From Semisulcospira habei (taxonomy: Eukaryota; Mollusca; Gastropoda; Semisulcospiridae): a stretch of 64,000 nucleotides of DNA. The notes below the pieces were generated by a model. It ran no database searches. It was not told the origin of the DNA and saw only the letters and a list, made by a program, of their open reading frames with translations. Made by a program: the position numbers and the translations under genes. The stretch is taken from contig BTPG01000005.1 of NCBI GenBank assembly GCA_036245525.1, forward strand, positions 208,353,242 to 208,417,241, written 5' to 3'. Positions 14,001 to 22,800 of this stretch are shown here, in pieces (position 1 is the first letter of the stretch; every line of letters begins with the position of its first letter).

Positions 14001-16119
14001 CTGTAATGTAAACAGGACTGGCGGTTGGCGGCTGGCTGCTTGCATGAAGGGCTTAAACACAATAATTGCAATATGTAAAATGCAGCAAACTCACTTGTCT
14101 TCATGAGGCGATCACGTCGATCCTTCATTTTGTGGGCGACAAAGTCATTACCCATGCGACTGCGAGTGCGGGGGTTGCCAACCGGAGGCGTAGGCGTGAA
14201 GACGACCCCCAGCATCGATTTAAACGGCTCGCTGCCAGCAGCAACCAACACCTCTGGTCCATTGAACAACTGGGTTAGACTGCTCACCTGTCGCAAACAG
14301 ATCAGAACAATATAATTATAAAACATGAGTTTCATGCTTCTCATAACAAAGTTACTGTTGACACCTACACCCATCCACACCTCTCTCCTGTGAACAAGCA
14401 TTATAAACGACAAAACAGCATCTCTATTTGACATTTTGTCATGAATAGATCCTTTAACCCATATCATACTGAGTCTAAAAGCTTTAAATCTGTACACTGC
14501 AAGCTACATTACAGAACTTACAGATAATGATACAAACCAATGGCTTTAGTTCAAGGGTGGTGCCAGAATAGCTTGGCGCCTAAAGGCGCCAAGCTATTCT
14601 GGCACTAGCCTTGAACTATTTTAGTCAAACTTATTTCGCACACTGGTGTATTCCGAATGATAAGGGGTAATCTAATCAGAAGGAAGTCTGGCTATATCAC
14701 AAGTATCATGGATATTTCTGTTCAAACAGCAAGTTCCATCTTAACCCATTCAGCCCCAGGACCTTGCAGCAGGAGATGGATTGATCATAACTCAAGGGTA
14801 GTGCCAGATGAGCTTGGAGCCTTCAGGCGCCAAGCTCATCTGGCATTATCTTTGAATGATCATGGTCAATCCACCTCCTGCAACTGGTACATAGTTGTTC
14901 AGTAACACTTCCAAAATTTGGGAAAAGCACCCATGGGGCTAAAAGGGTTAAGATACCTATATAATATTCTTATAAGCCTCTGCAGCTGTCAGTGCTCATG
15001 AAAAGTATGCCTCTTATTAGCAAGATGTTGGCCTCATTGCATCCCGAGTCTGTGGTATTCAACTATGGTTAACCCCGCTGAAAATTTGTATTTGTTTCTT
15101 CCTTGTGCTAGGGAAAGTTATTGAATTGTTCAAGCAAAACCTTCCGTGCGTTTCTGCTTGGATGTTCTCACTGTCAATGGACACAGTTTGATTTAGGAGT
15201 ATACAAGCACATACACTCACACTGCATTTCTGGATTGCCGGAAACGCAGTGCTAACTTCCTCAGGGGAAGGGGAGGGGAGACTAAGTAAACAGACTGCCC
15301 AACGTCAAAATTCCCAAATTTATAAGTTGGCCTCTGCCAAGCTTTTCTGGCATCACCTTTAAACTATCATGGTTGATCGGACCTCCCCAGTCGTTTAGCG
15401 AATTCGGTGGGATCAATGGTAAACAATTTCATTAGTTTCACTAATAAAATAAATAAACTAGCCTTTACCTTTCGCCCTTCCATTGTGTAGAGCCTGCGGA
15501 CAGCATTTCCAAACATCTCACTCAGGTCCGAGAGGATCTGATCAAACGTCTGTGCCGTGCGTCTGTTGATTAGCAAGATGTGCCTCTGTGTGGGGTCTCC
15601 ATTTCGCAAAACAGTCACTTTTTTGGGCTGAGAGCGATTGTACGCGTAGGCCATGCGCTGCTCACGCACGTACCGAGCTCGCTTGATGCGCGGAGGGTCA
15701 TCAAATTCGGGGTCATTGAGTAGTGAATTAAGGTCGCGCTGGCCGCTGTTGGGTTTGGCATAAAGCCAGCGAGCAGGTGGAGCCACACGAGCCACATCCA
15801 GACCCTCTGCACGGTGCCGGAATGTGGAACAAATGTAGTGGCCATCATCCTGTAAACTGTCAATGGTGCGGATAACATCACGACCGCGGGGAGTGAATAT
15901 CCCTCTCACACCATATGGAAGTCCGCGAATCTTGGATGACAGTTCAGTACACAGGGTGTCAATTCGTCTGTACCTGCGTGGGTTCACTGCAACCTTTATT
16001 CCTGAGAATTTGTAGTCCCCATCTTTGTAGAAATAGCATGTCTTTGCATGAGGGGCGTCCTGCAGGTGGCGGCGGTAGGAGTTGCCGCTGGGTGGTGGAC
16101 GTGGCATGGATTTAGCCAT
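1869..16119 (-). CDS. RP1-like doublecortin/PLAT protein, 5' five coding exons (3' end outside window)
   Basis: Proposed join on the minus strand: 16119-15469, 14287-14095, 13369-13206, 3582-3363, 2020-1869. All junctions are GT-AG and every phase matches, giving 460 codons so far. The first two exons encode tandem doublecortin (DCX) domains: one with CYFYKDGDYKFSGIKVAVNP and FTPRGRDVI, and a second with VTVLRNGDPTQRHILLINRR and RLYTMEGRKV|SSLTQ. This spacing and wording resembles vertebrate RP1 (oxygen-regulated protein 1), a microtubule-associated protein of the photoreceptor axoneme. Exons 3-5 add one PLAT domain and the start of a second, as in LOXHD1-like proteins; human RP1 has no PLAT repeats. 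By family, a role on ciliary or axonemal microtubules is likely. The 9.6-kb intron 3 contains a full RTE element in antisense orientation. More PLAT exons are expected to the left of the window. Confidence 0.8.
2052..2275. mobile_element. TTAA palindromic MITE, family B
   Basis: Bounded by TTAACCC and GGGTTAA. The core is a long near-palindrome around GCTTGGCGCC/GGTGCCAAGC with arms AGTTCAAGGGTGGTGCCAGA. Family B has asymmetric flanks: an ATACTGAGGCTAAAAGCTTC side and a CACACTGGTGTATTC side. The TTAA target and the CCC/GGG ends point to a piggyBac-type transposase acting in trans. That link is an inference. Confidence 0.7.
2380..2476 (+). repeat. Tandem duplication of ~48 bp
   Basis: The unit CAATCCAAGTGGGACAATCT... 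through AATTAGCAGC occurs twice in direct tandem. The second copy is nearly identical. Confidence 0.8.
2540..2752. mobile_element. TTAA palindromic MITE, family B-like, decayed
   Basis: Begins TTAACCCTTTTCATCCTGAT and ends GAAATGGGTTAA. The central palindrome (AGTTCAAGGATGGTGTCAGA ... TGCCCTTGAACT) is imperfect, so this is an older copy. Confidence 0.6.
3041..3254. mobile_element. TTAA palindromic MITE, family A
   Basis: TTAACCCTTTTAG...GGTTTAA. The central near-perfect palindrome at about 3124-3215 has arms TGATAATTCAAGGGTAGTGC. Outside the palindrome one flank reads AAATTTTGGAGGTGTTGCC-like and the other CCATCTCCTGCTG. Family A is the commonest element here. Confidence 0.75.
3363..3582 (-). 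CDS. RP1-like exon 4: C-terminal half of first PLAT domain
   Basis: The acceptor TTGTTTCAG precedes LNVGSIGEIYKIRIGHDNSG, which continues the PLAT fold of exon 3. It then reads PSWLCDEVRMQDMDTGEELV, a very typical PLAT C-terminal half. An acidic segment (REEDDEEICRELP) and a short linker follow. The donor is CCAG|GTAACA, phase 1. Confidence 0.85.
4019..4232. mobile_element. TTAA palindromic MITE, family A, reverse orientation
   Basis: Same layout as the copy at 3041-3254 but with flanks exchanged: CAGCAGGAGATGGATTGATC on the left, CACCTCCAAAATTTGAGAAA on the right. It lies in intron 3 of the RP1-like gene. Confidence 0.75.
4800..4890. mobile_element. TTAA palindromic MITE, family C (short)
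   Basis: A ~90-bp hairpin, TTAACTCTTTGGCTGTCAGC to ACAGCCAAAGGGTTAA, with inner arms around TGATTCCTGTAGGATTCAT. Preceded at 4722-4805 by a ~42-bp tandem duplication (TGCATTCTTCATGATTACAT-type unit). Confidence 0.65.
5700..6030. repeat. Family B palindrome with a 57-bp unit amplified four times
   Basis: A family B palindrome at about 5725-5810 runs into four near-identical 57-bp units (5787-6014). Each starts ACCTTTGAACTATCATGGTT and ends GCAGTCACTTGTACA. A fifth partial unit follows. The repeated block is the palindrome's right arm plus flank, so the array grew out of the element. Confidence 0.85.
6400..6610 (-). mobile_element. Possible SINE/LINE tail fragment with ATA microsatellite
   Basis: An (ATA)n tract at 6409-6425 adjoins GCGCTTTTTCTCAATTTTGG and TCGACTCAAAGCGCC. 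The microsatellite at one end is typical of a retroposed element read on the minus strand. No family was assigned. Confidence 0.3.
7229..7295. repeat. Palindromic repeat, family E
   Basis: Hairpin GTGCTGGTCTGTGATTTTG ... AAAATCACAGACCAGCAC. Related hairpins occur at about 23440-23492, 24241-24295, 58608-58675, 59843-59911 and 60055-60122. Confidence 0.75.
7985..8115 (+). mobile_element. Penelope-like element remnant with hammerhead-ribozyme-like core
   Basis: TTCTACGTTTGTTTCC is followed by ATGAAGAAGGAACTTTGATC, then CGAAATGTCG. This has the layout of the minimal hammerhead ribozymes of Penelope-like retroelements: CUGAAGA, a short stem II (GGA/UCC), GAAA, then GUC. The leading C of CUGA is changed to A here, so it is probably inactive. 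A related sequence on the opposite strand at 17880-17960 supports a repeat family. Confidence 0.55.
8356..8540. mobile_element. TTAA palindromic MITE, family A
   Basis: TTAACCCTCCTAACC...AAATGGGTTAA with a near-perfect central palindrome (ATGATAATTCAAGGGTAGTG ... reverse). It lies in intron 3 of the RP1-like gene. Confidence 0.75.
8690..8856. mobile_element. Short element with ~55-bp terminal inverted repeats, family H
   Basis: AAGTACCCAACGGAGAAAGA and the following ~35 bases are matched in reverse at 8800-8855, around a ~50-bp loop. A shorter relative (GTGCTTAGAAAAGGCAATTA) occurs at 22810-22865. Confidence 0.7.
9268..12590 (+). mobile_element. Full-length RTE-type LINE, copy 1, with 13-bp target duplications
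   Basis: The element runs 9281-12577 and is flanked by the 13-base duplication AAGCGCGTGCACT (9268-9280 and 12578-12590). Its 5' end CCTCGCGCTGGGACCATA equals that of copy 2 at 47790, so both look full length. The 3' end is a short GTAA repeat, as in RTE elements, not poly(A). It sits antisense in intron 3 of the RP1-like gene. Confidence 0.92.
9560..12575 (+). pseudogene. RTE endonuclease-reverse transcriptase, broken copy
   Basis: One long RTE frame in three pieces: 9560-11050, 11082-11522 and 11601-12575. The ATG at 9638 (MGTWNVKTMYQSGK) marks the usual start of the AP-type endonuclease. Such proteins are often misannotated as craniofacial development protein 2. Breaks relative to copy 2 are a frameshift at the C-run near 11000-11010 and a TGA at 11520-11522 just after the RT motif YEKAFDSVD. 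The endonuclease motif expected as GDFNAKIG reads GVFNAKIG, losing the catalytic aspartate, while SDHHLL is kept. RT motif FADDLALL is present. The copy cannot make a working protein. Confidence 0.9.
12787..13010. mobile_element. TTAA palindromic MITE, family A
   Basis: Flank AAATTTTGGAGGTGTTGCC, then a near-perfect palindrome (CATGATAATTCAAGGGTAGT arms, 12885-12967), then CCATCTCCTGCTGTAGGG and AAAGGGTTA. Confidence 0.75.
13206..13369 (-). CDS. RP1-like exon 3: N-terminal half of first PLAT domain
   Basis: The acceptor TTTCTGTCTTGCAG precedes GGGGGCAGTGG, and phase 1 joins with exon 2 to give KTRGQWKVWVTTNEL. TAQVTITVYGHKGSTTPLPL and GHIDEFD are the beta-strands of a PLAT/LH2 sandwich, a domain that binds membranes or partner proteins. 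The donor GAT|GTGAGT is phase 0. Confidence 0.85.
13757..13966. mobile_element. TTAA palindromic MITE, family A, reverse orientation
   Basis: CTTTTAGCCCTGGGTCCCTA at left, a central palindrome at 13797-13880, CACCTCCAAAATTTGAGAAA and GGGGCTAAAAGGGTTA at right. It lies in intron 2 of the RP1-like gene. Confidence 0.75.
14095..14287 (-). CDS. RP1-like exon 2: end of second DCX domain and linker
   Basis: It starts after ...TTTGCGACAG with VSSLTQLFNGPEVLVAAG and SEPFK, which completes the second DCX domain exactly where exon 1 stops. A basic proline-rich linker follows (TPTPPVGNPRTRSRMG). It ends ACAA|GTGAGT, phase 1. Confidence 0.85.
14454..14668. mobile_element. TTAA palindromic MITE, family B
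   Basis: TTAACCCATATCATACTGAG at left, palindrome AGTTCAAGGGTGGTGCCAGA...reverse, then ATTTCGCACACTGGTGTATT. It ends in a slightly altered GGGGTAA. Confidence 0.75.
14741..14951. mobile_element. TTAA palindromic MITE, family A, reverse orientation
   Basis: TTAACCCATTCAGCCCCAGG ... GGGGCTAAAAGGGTTAA. The central palindrome is partly decayed. Confidence 0.75.
15469..16119 (-). CDS. RP1-like exon 1: start codon, first DCX and most of second DCX
   Basis: The start is the ATG at 16119-16117 (MAKSMPRPPPSGNSYRR). An upstream GTG extends the open frame but is not needed. Both DCX domains lie here: the first at about residues 27-105, the linker at about 106-165, and the second from about residue 170. 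The exon ends GGGCGAAAG|GTAAAG, phase 0, in the middle of the second DCX domain. The RP1 hallmark segments (VNPRRYRRIDTL, VRGIFTPRGR, VLRNGDP) are all present. Confidence 0.85.
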
Positions 16120-16424
16120 GATGCACAAAATACACACTGGGTACTGGTTTTGATAATCCCATCACTGTGCTATCCAATCCCTGTGTCACTCATGCTGATC
16201 AAACCTCTGTGACACACACACACAAAAACTTTTTTTTTTTAAATGACCCAAGAGTTTTCAAGACCGCACCTCTTTCCCATCATCATTCTACTAATACAGA
16301 GTAACAAAGTACTTTGTAAAGTGAACGTTAAAGGCATGCTGTCCAAAGCCACCTAGGTTAGGGGAAAAGCAGAGAACAAATTTGTAATATACTTTCCGTT
16401 TCAACGTCATCAAGTTTCACAATA

Positions 16425-16500
16425 CAATACAATACTATTTTATTAATCCCTCATGGGGAAATTCACGGTCTGCTCATACAACACATAGCATCACCAATCA
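16425..16500 (-). mobile_element. Retroposon 3'-tail fragment
   Basis: Read on the minus strand, ATTTCCCCATGAGGGATTAA leads into a TATTG-type short tandem repeat, the usual 3' end of CR1/L2-like LINEs and their SINEs. Confidence 0.45.
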
Positions 16501-16579
16501 CTCATGGAAATAATTAAATAACCCATAACTCTCAATTAAACAGATGAACTGTAACAGATTAACCCATTTAGCCATTTAA

Positions 16580-16768
16580 TTAACCCATTTAGCCCCATTT
16601 CTCAAATTGTGGAGGTGTTACCTAACAACTATGTACTAGTTGCAATAGATGGATTGACCATGATAATTCAAGGGTAGTGCTAGACTGGCTTGGCGCCTGA
16701 AGGCTGTACCCTTGAATTATCATGGTCAAACCATTCCTGCTGTAGGGCGTCAGGGCTAAATGGGTTAA
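16580..16768. mobile_element. TTAA palindromic MITE, family A, shortened palindrome
   Basis: TTAACCCATTTAGCCCCATT ... GGGCTAAATGGGTTAA. The right arm of the palindrome is shortened, leaving GCCTGAAGGCTGTACCC at the centre. A second TTAACCCATTTAGCC fragment abuts on the left. Confidence 0.7.
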
Positions 16769-17879
16769 GTTTGATTACATGCATTGTTTTCTGCCAGGTA
16801 CAGCTCACAAGTACGGTGTTGATAACAAAGTGCCCGCAAGGCCGCAATGCTAATCTGTAGGTTTTACTGCCACATAACTGACTTCGTCTGAACCTGTGCC
16901 AAATTTCGACTCCAGCTGTAACGCTCTAGAGCGCAGATGCAATAAAATCATGCAACTGATGCTCTCAGAACACTACAGGGTACTTATGTTGATGTCTGTT
17001 TGTGATGTAAGCACAAATGATTTACCTGTCAAGACATCTTGGGATCGGTGCGTGATGAGAGCTGTGCCTGATGACGTTAAAATCCCCTGAAAATATGCCG
17101 CCGTACTGCCCGCAATCGCGCTATCGAGGTCGTTTCTAACCACGTGATGTCAACTTCCGTCTCCTCGACCTAGTTTCTCTGTCGATATGCGGGCTTTGTA
17201 TTACTTGGTTTTGTGTCGTTGTCTTGCCATCTAGCGTTTTACATACTCAAATGTACAATCAGTGTACAAATAAAGTGTAAAACATGTACATTCTAAAGCG
17301 CTCGACGTAAACAATGCACTCAATAAATAACTGCGCAAGATGTATGCTAAGGGAGAATACTCTGTAAAGGAATTACAATTCGATTTGGCGCGAAGCTTAT
17401 CTTTAGAAGACGAGAAAGTTCGTAAAGTGCGCAGAAACTTACCGGTCTACGCATAGGTCTAATGTAACATTATCACTCGGGTCTGGGGTTAGTTGACTCT
17501 TATAGGCCCAAACTGCGGACCATCAGTCACAATACACGACTTATCCTTCAATTTCAAGTCCCTTCTAGTTATAGAAGGGACTTCACAGGACGTGTCGCGG
17601 CCGCCGTGCGGGGGGGGAGGCGAATTTATTACTAGCGCTGTCCATGATGTCAAAAGCGGGCAGGCTAAACCTCTAACATTGAAAGTAACAAGATAAAAAT
17701 TACGTCATGTCTAGTTACGCTAACCTCGCTGCTCAGAACTGACGTCAGTACGGCATTTGGCGGCCGCGAAGCCGCGTCGCGGCCGGTATATGTAGTACTA
17801 TGCACGGTATGTATGTCAGGCGTAGTGGTATGTCGAATGTATAGTAAAACTGTTCAAAAACAGAAGATAGTGATAGAAA

Positions 17880-17960
17880 ACCCTTTAAAATAGAAACAGG
17901 AAACGACGTTTAGGATCAAAGATCTTTCTTCAGGTTAAACAAACGTAGAACAGATGAAGA
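17880..17960 (-). mobile_element. Penelope-like element remnant with hammerhead-like core
   Basis: On the minus strand, TTCTACGTTTGTTTAACC precedes CTGAAGAAAGATCTTTGATC and then CTAAACGTCG. This has the same order and wording as 7985-8115. CUGAAGA and the GAUC/GAUC stem II are intact, and GAAA is changed to UAAA. Confidence 0.55.
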
Positions 17961-18599
17961 ACACGAGAAAGTACGGACGTCATCCTGTATAAAGGCAACT
18001 TCACTCACTAGAGAGAATTTCACAGAATGACGTTGTGCGAATGTATGTAAACACTGAAGAGAATCTCCGCTATTTCTGTACTCACAAGCTTGAAACTGAC
18101 TTGGCGAAATACTTTCTCAAAGTGGCGGGTGGCTACTCCGAGCATATCAGTGTTGTAATTGAGAAGACTAAACCGAACCCCGGGCCTGGCTCCGGAAGTT
18201 GCCGACCCAGCCGCCGGATTAGAGACCGTAATTTTTGTCATATTTACTTGACCTTTGCATACAGCTAGTTTGGAGAAGACATTGGATGAGTTCGTTACTG
18301 AGCCTGTATCCTTTCAACTTCCGAGTCAGTCTTTAGTAAGAATTAATTCTTCATTCAGAAAACTGAATTAAAACTTAGTTTGTCACTAATTTTCTTTTTT
18401 TTTAAATTTCTTCAAAAAGACAGACGGTGACGTAAACTAAGAGGCCGCAACTCCGTCACCACGCAGACACTGACATAATACTCTAAATATTGAGAGTATA
18501 GTGTATCAGTAAGCCTAGTCGGCTTATGATATATATTAAACAGTTTGGCACCCAACGGTGATCACTAAATTAGTGCCATTTATTCTAAGATATTCGGTT

Positions 18600-18905
18600 T
18601 TCATTTTAAACGATATACTTTTAATTAATTTCGATTTCCTAGATTAATAGGCGTGTGTGTTTGTGTGTGTGGAACACGAGATGAGCGTGGGTGTGTACGG
18701 TACGCATTGCGGTTTGTGATATTAGTTGTTTAGTTTTAGTTTTTACAGTGTGCATAGGGCATTGGATTTGTGTGATAGAGTATTAATTATTTTTTACTGT
18801 TGACTGTGATGTTGTAATTGTAACGACACCAACACACATTCCTATGCTTTATGTTCTTAAGGCAAATGACAATAAATAGTATATTATCTTATCTTATCTT
18901 ATCTC
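18600..18905 (+). mobile_element. Probable LINE 3' end with TCTTA/TTATC tail
   Basis: AAATGACAATAAATAGTATA runs into TTATCTTATCTTATCTTATC, a tail often seen at the 3' ends of invertebrate LINEs. No coding part was recognised. Confidence 0.4.
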
Positions 18906-19099
18906 ATATGACGTCATTCTCTCTTGCGCGAGCGGCCGGCCTCCGCTCTCTGACTGACACAAAGACATGCGCGCATCTCCAGGAGCCTGGGAATAGATCT
19001 TCATGCGCCCTTCAGGCGCATGAGGATCTATTCCTCTTGGAGATGTTTGGAGCGCGCGCGCATGCACCGCACGCACACTCAGGGCCGGATCACTTAGCT

Positions 19100-19660
19100 T
19101 CAGGGGCGGGGGAGTAGGCGGCGGACCTTGCTTGCTTCTAGGCGCCGAAAAATCAAACAGTTGGCAGGTGGGGGGGGGGGGGGGGGGGGGGGGGTATGCG
19201 GCGGACCTTGCTTGCTTCTAGGCGCCGAAAAATTAATTTTTTTTTTTTTTTTTTTTTTTGGGGGGGGGGGGGGGGGTAGGCGGCGGACCTTTCTTGCTCC
19301 TAGGCGCCGAAAAATTAAACAGTTGGGGGGGGGGGGGGGGGGGGGGTAGGCGGCGGACCTTGCTTGCTTCTAGGCGCCACTGAAAAAATCAGTGGGGGGT
19401 AGGCGACAAACCTTGCTTGCTTCTAGGCGCCGAAAAATCAAACAGTTGGCGGGGGGGGGGGGGGGGGGGGGGGTAGGCGACGAACCTTGCTTGCTTCTAG
19501 GCGCCGAGAAATCACTGAAACAGTGGGGGGGGGGGGAGGATAGAGCGGGGAGGGGGGGGGGTAGGCGACGAAACTTGCTTTCTTCTAGGCGCCCAAATAT
19601 CAATGGAGGGTGGGCGGTGGGAGGGACCTTGCTTGCTTCGAAAAGGTGCCGAAAAATCAA
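19100..19660 (+). repeat. G-tract minisatellite, about 8 units of 55-90 bp
   Basis: Units share TAGGCGGCGGACCTTGCTTG, CTTCTAGGCGCCGAAAAAT and CAAACAGTTGG, each ending in a run of 8 to more than 25 G. Starts are near 19113, 19196, 19278, 19348, 19402, 19473, 19561 and 19612, and units differ mainly in G-run length. One unit also has a long T run (about 19236-19259). Confidence 0.85.
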
Positions 19661-19907
19661 CCTAGAGGGGGTCAGGGGCGAAAGGTACTAGTGATTGCTT
19701 CCAGGGACTACCGGCTTTGCCGTTCCCCCAAATATCAAACGACGGGGAGGGGGGCAAACACCCCCAAAAAGGGACTTTGTTATTGCATTTTAACAAATTT
19801 GGGGTGGGGGGGGGCATTGCCCCCCGGACCCCCCACCTGGTCCACCCCTGCACACACACATCGACGCGCTTTCATACTGAAGAGCATGCAGGTGACCCGT
19901 GTACTGA

Positions 19908-20196
19908 CTTAGTATATCATGGCTTGGCTTGACTTCGCGAACGAAGATTTATAGGGCTTGACCACGCCTCGTCTGCAGGCATGTTCGTGGCTGTGGAGGC
20001 CACTCCGGGACAGGCAGGTTCGACCGCTGTGGCTGCAGGGGAAGGTCTGGTCAGGTATCACTAAGGGTTCTGAGTTACGACAACTCTGTTTTTTCTCCTG
20101 AGCCGCTTGTCACGGGTTAGCTCTGCAAGAGTCGTCAGAAACGGCTGATGGTGGAGCGCCAGGTGTCGCGGTCCGCAGCAAGCTTAGTATATCATG
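19908..20196 (-). mobile_element. 5'-truncated LINE insertion with 14-bp target duplication
   Basis: Bases 19922-20182 are the reverse complement of the 3' end of the LINE at the left edge (corresponding to about 1073-1335), including the zinc-finger region. The insertion is flanked by CTTAGTATATCATG on both sides (19908-19921, 20183-20196). Several indels disrupt the frame. Confidence 0.9.
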
Positions 20197-20199
20197 TAG

Positions 20200-22600
20200 C
20201 TAGGTAAAGTCAACCTGCTTTCACCGCACAAATTCAGTATAGCACGACTGAAATTGTACCCTTCCCCCCTCTTCCCCCTAAGAGGCGGCAATAAATAGGG
20301 AGAAGGTACGTGTGTGTGTTAAGACTCTTACCCTTTTGGGGACAAAAAGAGACTTTGTTATAGCATTTTCGGAATTTTTGGTATGGGGGGTGGAGGATCC
20401 TAGGGGTAAACCCCTAGTTCTCCCCCCCCCCCTCAGATCTGCCCCTGCAACTAGTGTCAGTGCATGTTGAAGTATGGCGTGCTCCAATCTTAGTCCTGTG
20501 TTTAGTGTATTGCCGCTAATTTTGACTAAGCTGACACAGACATGCTTAGGCTACCTGCCAAACAAACAGTACTGCAACGCGGCCACGTGAGTCAGATTGC
20601 TGACCGTCAGTGCTGCTACTCCCGGATCCCCAGTCTCAGGCGGCCGGCTGAATTAAGGAGATACTGATAAAGTGACTGGCGGCCGGGGTCATAGTCGGCC
20701 GAGATCGCAGACGGCGGGCCGGCAAAGTGGTCTGGCCGGGATGAAGGTATTTCCGTGTGATCACGGTAGACTGACAAGACGGTTACATATCCTGTAAACT
20801 TCAGCCGCCTAACCCGGCTTTTCTTGTCAGTCGTTTAGTGACAGCGGCCAGAGAAGTCTCCCGCGATTCAGTGTCACAGCCGCGGCGGGTCTTAAGCTGC
20901 TCCGTCAGTCCCCGCCGCCGGGATCCACAGGCCCGGCTGAGGGGCGGACCGTGCCACGGACGGAACCGCGATCTAAACTTCGATGTCTGTCGTCGCCGTG
21001 ACGCAGTTCGGCTCTTCAGTGGTGATTGGCAGAACGCTTTGACGCCAATCCGTGATATACTACCTAGTGACCGTAAGTTTGTACTGCAGCGACTCAGTGA
21101 CAGGCAGCAGTTCAGTTGTTTAGCTTCGGGTCAAAATGCCGGGATCTCCGCGTTCGGAAAGGCCCATACGCAATCCACCTCACCCATCAGAAATCTTCCG
21201 AGATCAGTGATTTCGATATCAGTGTCATGCCAACAACTGAATTGGTCTGCCGGTTTACGGTGGATCAGCAGACATGGCATTACTCTTTCCGACTGTGAGA
21301 ACTAAGTCTTTTGGCGAGAGGTCTTTCTCATACCAAGGACCATTTCTTTGGAATAAACTCCCAGCAGTCCCTCAGATATGTTGAATCAGCCAATAGTTTC
21401 CGGCAGTCATTAAACTTGAGATGCATTTATTCCTTTAAACCTGCATTTACCGTTATAATGTTTTTTTTGGTCAACATTTCATTCACTGTGCGCGGGCCAA
21501 CGGCGGCCGATGTCGGCCCGGTGGCCGCGGCCTTTTGTGCGGCATTGGGTACTTCAGTTTCAACACAACAGCGGAGTAGCAGTCGGGGACTAGTATCAGC
21601 GTGATGGGAAAATGCATGTACAACTATGCTTTTGGCATTTTTGTCACACACAAACATAAAGCTAATTAAAAACAAAAAAAACCCCACTTTTTACAAATAT
21701 TTTTTTATATAATTTTTTTAATAAATGTTTTTAATGTGAAATTTTAAGAGAATTTGAAGATGCCTATCTGACGAATGGTATGACCATTTCCATTTTGTGT
21801 CGTCAGTTTCTTAACCCTTTGGGTGTCACTAGCCAGATCAAAATCGCTGCAGTATCCCCCACGTTCTGTTGCCAGCAACCGGTCAAAACGATCGATAACA
21901 CACTGACTTTCCAGTTCCTCTTTATTGAACAAATGGCCACCCAGATGATGCCAGAGTAGAAACTGCTAGTCTTTTGTTCCAGCCCAGCCTGGGCAAAAGG
22001 TCCTCAGGCTGATGTCAGCCCAAACTGGCCTGTGCGCAGGCCAGCTAAGGCTGACGTCGGCCCGAGGACTTCTGCTCAATGAAAGTGAATGCTGTTGAGC
22101 TGCAGTATGCAAGTTTGTCCGAAGTCAACGGAAAGTGTGGACGAAGTGGCGAGACAGTGAAGGGCCCCGACAAGTGATGTTTTGACTAAATACAAATCCC
22201 CTGCGCCACGACGTAAACTAACTCAAATCAGATGATTTTGACTTGAGCTAGTTACGCCGGTGGTGCAGCGCATTTGCCTTTAGTCGAAGCACCACTCGTC
22301 AGGCCCCTATGAGTGGAAGGGGTTACTATTACGCGAACCCCCGCATATCGGATAGAAAATGAGCAGGCATCAGCCACACTGACGAAGAGTCCGAAATAGC
22401 TCCATCGGAGCGAATGAGAGCGGAAGTCCCCGTCCTGGCAGCTGGATTCGCATATGATCCAGGGAAAAAAGACCGACTTGCTCAAAAGCATGTCCGTTGA
22501 AGGGTCCTGGAAAATCAGAATGGCACAGTTGCAGTGCGCCTAAATTGATCAGTGTTCAGGTTGTACTCCATATGCAATAGGTGTCCGTCACACATAACCC
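20200..22600. other. No gene recognised
   Basis: GC-rich between about 20560 and 21560, AT-rich after 21600. Open frames exist but none resembles a known protein, and no splice-consistent exon set was found. Short inverted repeats with GGCCAACGGCGGCCGATGTC occur at about 21487 and GGCTGATGTCAGCCC-type hairpins at 22000-22070. Confidence 0.4.
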
Positions 22601-22641
22601 ACCTGTTATGGCCGTCCATTATCACACTGGTGCTGTGGGCG

Positions 22642-22800
22642 TTAACCCTTATCATTCTGATACACCCATCGCTTGAAATAAATTGATAAGGGTGGCGCCA
22701 GAATAGCTTGGTGCCTGAGGCGCCAAGCTATTTTGGCACCACCCTTGAACTAAAACAGTTGATCTATCTCCTAATCTGCAATCTAGTCTTCATAGGACAT
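22642..22800. mobile_element. TTAA palindromic MITE, family B, decayed
   Basis: Begins TTAACCCTTATCATTCTGAT. The core is GGTGGCGCCAGAATAGCTTG with its reverse. The right end is eroded. Confidence 0.6.

Larger units (their letters stand above)
16120..17700. other. Upstream region of the RP1-like gene
   Basis: No second gene is recognised. It contains a minus-strand retroposon tail ((CAATA)n-type, 16425-16500), a family A MITE and otherwise unique sequence. The RP1-like promoter or a 5' untranslated exon may lie here, but no core promoter motif could be singled out. Confidence 0.35.

Noticed and set aside
18035..18268. 77-residue plus-strand frame ending in a Pro/Arg-rich tail
   Set aside because: No known domain, no clear splice sites or neighbours. 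It lies next to a Penelope-like remnant and may be repeat-derived.
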